DNA from: Mucilaginibacter galii
Lineage (GTDB): Bacteria > Bacteroidota > Bacteroidia > Sphingobacteriales > Sphingobacteriaceae
Direction of reading: 5' to 3'
Assembly: GCF_014635825.1 (NCBI RefSeq)
Contig: NZ_BMDO01000012.1
Coordinates: 1 to 64,000 of the forward strand
Length of the DNA: 64,000 nt
The position numbers and the translations under genes were made by a program. Of the stretch, positions 58,453-64,000 are shown piece by piece; position 1 is the stretch's first letter; the number at the start of each line of letters is the position of its first letter. Under the pieces are notes generated by a model. The model worked only from the letters and a program-made list of their open reading frames with translations, ran no database searches and had not been told where the DNA came from.

Positions 58453-59016
58453 ATGAGCGAACTCATTAAAAAACAAATGAATGATGCAAAGGCTTTAATG
58501 GAAAAAGCCATTGATCATTGTGATAACGAGTTATCTAAAATACGTGCAGGCAAAGCTAATCCGGCTATGCTGGATGGTATTATGGTAGACTATTATGGCA
58601 GCGCAACGCCGTTGTCTCAGGTAGGCAGCGTAAATACACCTGATGCCCGCACGCTGATCATACAGCCTTGGGAAAAATCTTTATTAGGTGCTATTGAGAA
58701 AGCTATTAAAGAATCGAGCCTGGGTTTAAACCCGCAAAATGATGGTATCATTATCCGCATTAATGTACCGCCATTAACCGAAGAACGCCGCCGCGAAATG
58801 GTTAAAAAACTAAAGGGTGAAGCAGAATTCGGTAAAGTAGCCATTCGTAACATCCGTAAGGATATCAACGAGAAAATCAAAAAGCTTAAAACCGAAGGCG
58901 TATCTGAAGACGAGATCAAAGTAGGTGAGGCCGATGTGCAAAAGCTGGTGGATGGTTACATTATTAAAGTAGACCAACTGGCTGACGCCAAGGAAAAAGA
59001 TATTATGACGGTGTAA
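58453..59016 (+). CDS. frr: Ribosome recycling factor
   Basis: RRF (187 aa) splits post-termination ribosomes with EF-G. The sequence has LSKIRAGKANPAMLDGI, YYGSATPLSQV, IQPWEK, GIIIRINVPPLTEERRREMVK and a long helical C-terminus. Length is normal. A family C palindrome begins at its stop codon. Confidence 0.97.
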   Translation: MSELIKKQMNDAKALMEKAIDHCDNELSKIRAGKANPAMLDGIMVDYYGSATPLSQVGSVNTPDARTLIIQPWEKSLLGAIEKAIKESSLGLNPQNDGIIIRINVPPLTEERRREMVKKLKGEAEFGKVAIRNIRKDINEKIKKLKTEGVSEDEIKVGEADVQKLVDGYIIKVDQLADAKEKDIMTV

Positions 59017-59100
59017 CACCCCTCCCCAGCCCTCCCCAAAGGGGAGGGAGCAAAAGCTTATCTTCAAGTCTCCCCCTTTGGGGAGATTTAGAGGGGGTGG
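59015..59100. repeat. Palindromic intergenic repeat, family C
   Basis: ACCCCTCCCCAGCCCTCCCC with AAAGGGGAGGG on the left is the rough inverse of CTCCCCCTTTGGGGAG and TTTAGAGGGGGTG on the right. It starts at the frr stop codon. Confidence 0.85.
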
Positions 59101-59121
59101 ATGTTATGTTAGCGTCAAATT

Positions 59122-59156
59122 AAAGGGAATGAGTGCATTGCACCATTCCCTTTTTT
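59122..59156 (+). terminator. Terminator upstream of the ABC exporter
   Basis: AAAGGGAATG (59122-59131) pairs with CATTCCCTTT (59144-59153), followed by T. It ends the pyrH-frr transcript. Confidence 0.8.
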
Positions 59157-59172
59157 ATTTTTGCGCTAACTC

Positions 59173-60930
59173 ATGAAGATACTCTTATCATACCTAAAAA
59201 AATATCGCTTAATAGTACTGATGGCTTTGGGCTTAGCGGCCGTAAACATTGGCTTCTCTCTGCTCGACCCTTACATTACCGGCCGCATAGTCGACAGGTT
59301 TATTGAAAAACGTACCCAGCTTACCCATCATGAATTTGTATGGGGCATTTTAACTTGGGTTGGTTTGGCGGTAGGGGCGGCTATGGTATCGCGTATTGCC
59401 AAAAACTTCCAGGATTACTTTACCAACATCATCACTCAAAAAGTTGGCGCCAACATGTATGCAGATGGGTTGAAGCACTCGCTCGAACTGCCTTACCAGG
59501 TATTTGAAGATCAGCGCAGCGGCGAAACTTTGGGCATTCTGCAAAAGGTACGTTTAGATTGTGAAAAATTTATCACTTCCTTTATTAGCGTGCTGTTTGT
59601 GAGTTTGGTGGGGATGGTGTTTGTAATTGTATACTCTGTTAACGTAAGCTACAAGGTAACCTTGGTTTACTTTGCCGCTATACCAGTAATTGCCTTTGTA
59701 AGTACTGCATTAAGCAAGCGCATTAAAACCATTCAACGCAAAATAGTAACACAAACTACGGCACTGGCCGGTTCCACAACCGAATCTTTAAGAAATATTG
59801 AACTGGTAAAAAGCCTCGGCCTGGTAAACCAGGAGATTGACCGCCTGAATAAAACCACTTACAAAATATTAGACCTCGAGCTAAAAAAGGTAAAGTTTGT
59901 ACGCAGTATGAGCTTTGTGCAGGGCACTACCGTAAATCTGGTGCGCAGTGTTATGGTCATCATCTTGCTGTTGCTTATTTTTGAGGGAACTATTTCACCG
60001 GGTCAATACTTTAGTTTCTTGTTTTACTCTTTCTTCCTCTTTAATCCATTACAAGAATTAGGTAACGTTATCCTATCATGGCGTGAGGCACAGGTATCGC
60101 TGGCAAATTTTGAAGGTATCGTTAGTACGCCAGTTGAAGTTAAACCCGAAAAACCTGTTTTGTTGGAGAAAGTTAAAGACCTTACTTTCTTTAATGTAAG
60201 CTTTAAACACCTTACCGCTAACCGTAATGCACTTAACCATATAAGCTTTGATGTTAAAACAGGGCATACCATTGCGTTTGTTGGTCCATCGGGCTCGGGT
60301 AAAACCACTTTGGTTAAGTTGCTGGTAGGCTTATACCAGCCTATGGAAGGAGATATTTTGTATAATGGTGTACTTAGTAAAGAATTAGATTTAGACCACT
60401 TACGCGAGCGCATTGGCTTTGTAACCCAGGATACGCAGCTGTTTTCGGGAAGTATTCGCGAAAATTTGCAATTTGTTCGTCCGGGTGCTACCGATGAGGA
60501 GTGTATGCATGTGTTGCACCGTGCTGCATGCCAAGGCCTGCTTGCCCGTGCAGATAACGGTTTGGATACTGTGATAGGTGAGGGTGGTGTAAAAGTATCG
60601 GGTGGCGAAAAGCAGCGTTTATCTATAGCCCGGGCTTTACTGCGCAAGCCCGATATCCTGGTATTTGATGAGGCTACCTCTGCACTCGATTCTTTAACCG
60701 AAGAAGAGATCACAGAAACTATAAAAGACGTATCTGAGCATCAGGACCACATTACCATACTTATTGCCCACCGTTTAAGTACCATTATGCACGCCGATAA
60801 AATTTACGTGCTCGAAAAGGGGAATATTATTGAAGAGGGGCACCATACCGAACTTTTGTTACAAAAAGGCCTGTATTATGCGATGTGGCGCCAGCAAATT
60901 GGCGAAAAGTATACGGCCGATGCGCAATAA
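59173..60930 (+). CDS. ABC exporter, fused permease and ATPase
   Basis: This 585-aa half-transporter has six membrane helices in its first ~310 residues and an ATPase domain. Walker A is GPSGSGKTT (about 371-379), the signature is VSGGEKQRLS (about 474-483), Walker B is ILVFDEATSALD, and the H-loop is IAHRLS. It would work as a homodimer, exporting a lipid, peptide or drug; the substrate is unknown. TATTTTTG (59156-59163) is a -7 box 9 bases from the ATG. Confidence 0.94.
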   Translation: MKILLSYLKKYRLIVLMALGLAAVNIGFSLLDPYITGRIVDRFIEKRTQLTHHEFVWGILTWVGLAVGAAMVSRIAKNFQDYFTNIITQKVGANMYADGLKHSLELPYQVFEDQRSGETLGILQKVRLDCEKFITSFISVLFVSLVGMVFVIVYSVNVSYKVTLVYFAAIPVIAFVSTALSKRIKTIQRKIVTQTTALAGSTTESLRNIELVKSLGLVNQEIDRLNKTTYKILDLELKKVKFVRSMSFVQGTTVNLVRSVMVIILLLLIFEGTISPGQYFSFLFYSFFLFNPLQELGNVILSWREAQVSLANFEGIVSTPVEVKPEKPVLLEKVKDLTFFNVSFKHLTANRNALNHISFDVKTGHTIAFVGPSGSGKTTLVKLLVGLYQPMEGDILYNGVLSKELDLDHLRERIGFVTQDTQLFSGSIRENLQFVRPGATDEECMHVLHRAACQGLLARADNGLDTVIGEGGVKVSGGEKQRLSIARALLRKPDILVFDEATSALDSLTEEEITETIKDVSEHQDHITILIAHRLSTIMHADKIYVLEKGNIIEEGHHTELLLQKGLYYAMWRQQIGEKYTADAQ

Positions 60931-61074
60931 TGTGTTTGCTGTTGTAGTACATTGGGTTTAAAAAGTTGCAACTCATTTAGATAATACATGCAGCAGGTTA
61001 CTGCAAATGTCTTTTTTAAAGATTCAAATTACTGAAGCAGAAGAGGTTTAGTGTTAATAAGAAGTAATTGTATC

Positions 61075-61106
61075 AAAAAGGAGTAAGCCAACGCTTACTC
61101 CTTTTT
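61075..61106. terminator. Bidirectional terminator overlapping the MFS gene end
   Basis: AAAAAGGAGTAAGC (61075-61088) and GCTTACTCCTTTTT (61093-61106) form a perfect 14-bp stem with a 4-base loop. The stop codon of the MFS gene lies in the right arm. Confidence 0.9.
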
Positions 61107-62384
61107 GTTTGCACTGCTTATATCGCTCAGCTTTGTTGGAATGAGGCTGCGCGTTTTAAAGAATGTTATAGTAACGATGGATAGCGTCATGCAGGCGCCG
61201 AATACCACCGAAGGTACGGTGCCCATTAATTCACCTGTTAAGCCCGATTCAAACTCGCCAATTTCGTTTGAAGAACCGATAAACATCGAATTTACTGCCG
61301 ATACCCTGCCACGCATTTCGTCGGGCGTTAATAACTGCATCAATGTACTGCGTATAATTACACTGATGCTGTCAAAGGCGCCTTCGGTAAAAAGGAATAT
61401 TAACGAGATATAGAAGTTTTTAGATAAGCCGAAGCATAAAATAGAAAGCCCAAAGCCGGTAACTGCAATCAGCAAATTTCGCCAAGGGCGGTTCATGGGT
61501 GAGAAGCGTGTCATAGCTAACATGGTAAGTACTGCACCAGATGCTGTTGTGGCCCGCATAAAGCCTAAACCTTCAGAACCTACCTTTAAAATATCGTGTG
61601 CAAACACAGGCAATAAAGCAATTGCACCTCCAAAAAACACCGAAAACAGATCGAGGCTCATGGCTCCAAGCATCATTTTATTTTTGAAAACAAAGCTTAT
61701 TCCTTCTGATAAGCTCTTGAAAATGCTTTCTTTAGGTACAAATATGGGTGGATAAGTGCGAAGAAAATAGGTTAGAACAAATGAGATCAATAACAGGCTA
61801 ACGATCAAAATAAACGTTGGCGTTATACCCCAATGTCCAAAAATTAAACCGCCTGCTGCTGGCCCCAAAATAGTTGCAATTTGCCAAGTCGAACTGCTCC
61901 AGGTACTCCCGTTAGGATAAAGTTCTTTAGGAATACTTTGTGCATATACTGAAAAAGTTGCCGGGCCGTAAAAGGCTCGTGCTACACCGTTAAAAAATAC
62001 CATAACATAAATAATGGTAGCAATACGGTTGGTAGGAATATACTGCCTCATTCCTTCGTTTGTAGCCAAAAAAATGGAAAAAGAAGATAAAAATACCACC
62101 GCAAAAACCATGAGCAGGAGTTTGCGCTTTTCGTATTTATCGGCAATGTAGCCGCCATAAAGGGCAATACTTATTGCAGGGATAGCCTCGCACAAACCTA
62201 TGGCTCCAATAGCCAGTTTGCTATGCGTAAGCTGGTAAATATAAAAACCGAGCACTACGGCCTGCATTTGGTAGGCAAACGTAAAAAAGAAACGCATACC
62301 TAAGTATGCGCGAAAATCTTTATAGCGTAATGCAGCAAATGAGTCTTTCTTTACCGGGGTATCCTGTCGTTCTTCCAATTTCAC
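61095..62384 (-). CDS. MFS transporter, EntS/MFS_3 type
   Basis: This transporter has about 12 hydrophobic helices. DFRAYLGMRFFFTFAYQMQ at the start, GGYIADKYEKRKLLL (the MFS loop motif) and STWQIATILGPAAGGLI are typical of the MFS_3/enterobactin-exporter group. It probably exports a small molecule. The frame is open from a GTG at 62426, but a TAAATTTG -7-like box lies within that extension, so GTG 62384 (or TTG 62378) is more likely. It is followed by a shared terminator. Confidence 0.85.
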   Translation of the reverse strand: MKLEERQDTPVKKDSFAALRYKDFRAYLGMRFFFTFAYQMQAVVLGFYIYQLTHSKLAIGAIGLCEAIPAISIALYGGYIADKYEKRKLLLMVFAVVFLSSFSIFLATNEGMRQYIPTNRIATIIYVMVFFNGVARAFYGPATFSVYAQSIPKELYPNGSTWSSSTWQIATILGPAAGGLIFGHWGITPTFILIVSLLLISFVLTYFLRTYPPIFVPKESIFKSLSEGISFVFKNKMMLGAMSLDLFSVFFGGAIALLPVFAHDILKVGSEGLGFMRATTASGAVLTMLAMTRFSPMNRPWRNLLIAVTGFGLSILCFGLSKNFYISLIFLFTEGAFDSISVIIRSTLMQLLTPDEMRGRVSAVNSMFIGSSNEIGEFESGLTGELMGTVPSVVFGACMTLSIVTITFFKTRSLIPTKLSDISSANKKE

Positions 62385-62444
62385 TAAGCGTTTATGATGT
62401 GCTGCAAATTTAAGGATTTGCAACACATCAGTTTACCCATAATA

Positions 62445-63839
62445 TTAAAAACTTAACCCATGCTGATCTATCAGGTAAATCAAAGATGCAATAGAAGCAG
62501 CACCCAATTCCAGTTCACGTTTGTTCACATTCTCAAACACATCGTTGGGTGTGTGGTGAATATCGAAATACCGTTGCGAATCGGGGCGGAAACCGATCAA
62601 TTGTATGTTGGGGTGGGTTTGTCGTAAAGGGCCAATATCTGTGCCGCCGCCGCCAGCCGTTAAGCGGTCGGCTTCGTAAGGCTCAAATAATTGTTTCCAT
62701 TGCTGATTAATACCTTTTAAGAATACCGGAGTAGCTCGCTCAAAGCTGAAACCACGTGGTGTAAAACCACCTTCGTCTGTTTCTATAGCGGCAATATGCT
62801 CTTCTTTATCGGCCAAAGCCTGTTCGGCATATTTGATACCACCTTTGTGGCCGTTCTCCTCGTTCATAAAAAACACAGCACGAACGTTGTTCTTAGGGCG
62901 GTAGCCTAATGCTTTAAAAATACGCAGTACTTCTGCCGATTGCATCACACCTGTACCATCGTCATGTGCGCCTTCGGCCAGGTCCCATGAGTCTAAGTGA
63001 CCACCGACGGTGATATACTTGTTAGTGTTTTCGGTACCCTTAATTTCGCCTATAACATTGTATGATAAAACATCGGGCAGGGTTTCACAATTGGTTCTTA
63101 AAAAGAACTTTACCGGCACTGCATTCTTTTGCTTTAGCATAGCGCTTAGTTTATTAGCCGCAACCGTAGATAGGGCCGCTGCCGGGATAGGCTTATTAGT
63201 GCCATAGCTGGTGCCTCCGGTGTGCGGATAATTATCGAGTGCGCTGGTAAGCGAGCGAACAATAACAGCTACGGCACCATATTTTGATGCTGCCCCCGGG
63301 CCTGCATTACGCTGATCGCCGGCGGTACCATAAGCACCTCCTGCTTCAACAAAACGTTCGTCAAAAGGGCGGTTAAAGAAAACGATTTTACCTTTGATCT
63401 TAGCTTCGCCTAAGGTTTCCAGTTCTTTAAGGCTTTGCAGTTCAATTACCTCGGCAGTAATGCCTGTTTTTGGCGTACCAACCGACATACCCAGTGCTGC
63501 CAGCGCTACAGGCGTGCGGATATTACCTGTTACAATAAAGCCCTGTTCCTTTTCGCCGCGGACCCAGTGCGGTACCATCACTTCTTGCAGGTAAACCTTA
63601 TCAAAGCCGTAACCTTCCATGAGTTTCTTACTCCATTCTACCGACTTTTGTGCGCCTGCCGAGCCGCTTAATCTTGGGCCTATCTTTTTACACAGGTAGC
63701 GAAGATTGTCATAACACTGGCCGTTTACCAAAGCTTCATCAAATATTTTGCGGAGCATTAAAGAATCGGTTTGTGCACTGGCCGAAAAGGATAAGCCAAT
63801 GGCAGCTGCTAAAGAAAGCGCGGTAGATTTTAGTTTCAT
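62445..63839 (-). CDS. M28-family zinc aminopeptidase, secreted
   Basis: The 464-aa protein has a signal peptide (cleavage near SASAQ) and the M28 domain of carboxypeptidase Q-like enzymes. Metal and catalytic residues are in TVGGHLDSWD (His), GAHDDGTG (Asp), MNEENGHKGG (Glu-Glu), ETDEGGF (Asp) and FDIHHTPND (His). A PA domain is inserted at about 125-250. It probably trims short peptides in the periplasm. It differs from the M28 peptidase at 21654, which has a longer PA insert. Confidence 0.92.
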   Translation of the reverse strand: MKLKSTALSLAAAIGLSFSASAQTDSLMLRKIFDEALVNGQCYDNLRYLCKKIGPRLSGSAGAQKSVEWSKKLMEGYGFDKVYLQEVMVPHWVRGEKEQGFIVTGNIRTPVALAALGMSVGTPKTGITAEVIELQSLKELETLGEAKIKGKIVFFNRPFDERFVEAGGAYGTAGDQRNAGPGAASKYGAVAVIVRSLTSALDNYPHTGGTSYGTNKPIPAAALSTVAANKLSAMLKQKNAVPVKFFLRTNCETLPDVLSYNVIGEIKGTENTNKYITVGGHLDSWDLAEGAHDDGTGVMQSAEVLRIFKALGYRPKNNVRAVFFMNEENGHKGGIKYAEQALADKEEHIAAIETDEGGFTPRGFSFERATPVFLKGINQQWKQLFEPYEADRLTAGGGGTDIGPLRQTHPNIQLIGFRPDSQRYFDIHHTPNDVFENVNKRELELGAASIASLIYLIDQHGLSF

Positions 63840-63873
63840 GAAAGAATGGCGTTTGATGCCGTTAAGATAGCGA

Positions 63874-64000
63874 TTAGGAAATTTTATCCCAACTTAAACC
63901 GGCATTTTTAGAAGCAAATGCATAGTGCAGTACCTGGTGCTCGGGTAGCGCCAGTTGAGGATCGCGTGCAAATATATCTTCCACTATTTTACGGGCCTGT
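63874..64000 (-). CDS. C-terminal end of a helicase, possibly RecG (partial)
   Basis: The last 41 codons of a gene entering from the right edge end in TAA at 63874-63876. ARKIVEDIFARDPQLALPEH resembles the C-terminal segment A...(I/L)...DP.L..PEN of Bacteroidota RecG DNA helicases. The fragment is too short to be sure. Confidence 0.45.
   Translation of the reverse strand, partial: QARKIVEDIFARDPQLALPEHQVLHYAFASKNAGLSWDKIS

Overview
The window is a stretch of chromosome from a member of the Bacteroidota, most likely family Sphingobacteriaceae (Mucilaginibacter/Pedobacter type). The evidence is the gene families (LruC lipoproteins, IPExxxVDY protein, DUF3127, M56/BlaR1 proteins with TonB domains, RprXY-like two-component pair, MiaE, futalosine menaquinone genes), -7 boxes of the TAnnTTTG type, and scarce Shine-Dalgarno motifs. 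About 60 protein genes are present. No tRNA, rRNA, CRISPR array or prophage was seen. An IS3-type transposase tail lies at the left edge.

Layout. 1-5400: transposase tail, a four-helix membrane protein, a trp cluster (leader peptide with tandem Trp codons and an attenuator, then trpE, trpG, trpC; trpD, F, B and A are absent) and hflX. 5400-9200: a very large NtrY-like histidine kinase. 9300-13100: a queD-folE-fabD operon divergent from the menaquinone genes mqnB and mqnD. 13100-17800: OprB-type porin, HD hydrolase, XRE regulator, TonB-like secreted protein, THUMP rRNA methyltransferase, DUF3127 protein. 17800-21400: a secreted protein with a sorting-domain-like tail, divergent from an RprX/RprY-like pair. 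21600-29500: M28 peptidase, EEP hydrolase, TonB-domain protein, class III sirtuin, beta-CASP nuclease, BlaI plus an M56-TonB-plug-like protein. 29900-34300: two tandem LruC lipoproteins. 34400-38800: pyruvate kinase, IPExxxVDY protein, acpP-fabF-rnc. 39000-53300: lipoproteins, LLM oxidoreductase, desaturase, aminotransferase, RsmI-like methylase, FAD monooxygenase, MiaE, a broken hypothetical gene, nadD, gmk, yicC, katG. 53600-64000: rplM-rpsI-rpsB-tsf, nagA, pyrH, frr, ABC exporter, MFS transporter, a second M28 peptidase and the tail of a possible recG.

The most distinctive regulatory feature is the trp attenuator at 727-900. The promoter, a 19-residue leader ORF with two adjacent Trp codons, an alternative pairing partner at the leader stop codon and a GC-rich terminator can all be read directly.

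The other theme is palindromic intergenic repeats. At least five families occur, in many copies. Some have invaded reading frames: both ends of trpG, the 3' end of the FAD monooxygenase, and a 162-bp in-frame inverted-repeat element inside mqnB. Others frame intrinsic terminators or supply promoter boxes. Two ribosomal protein genes, rpsI and rpsB, carry strong Shine-Dalgarno sequences, unusual for this phylum.
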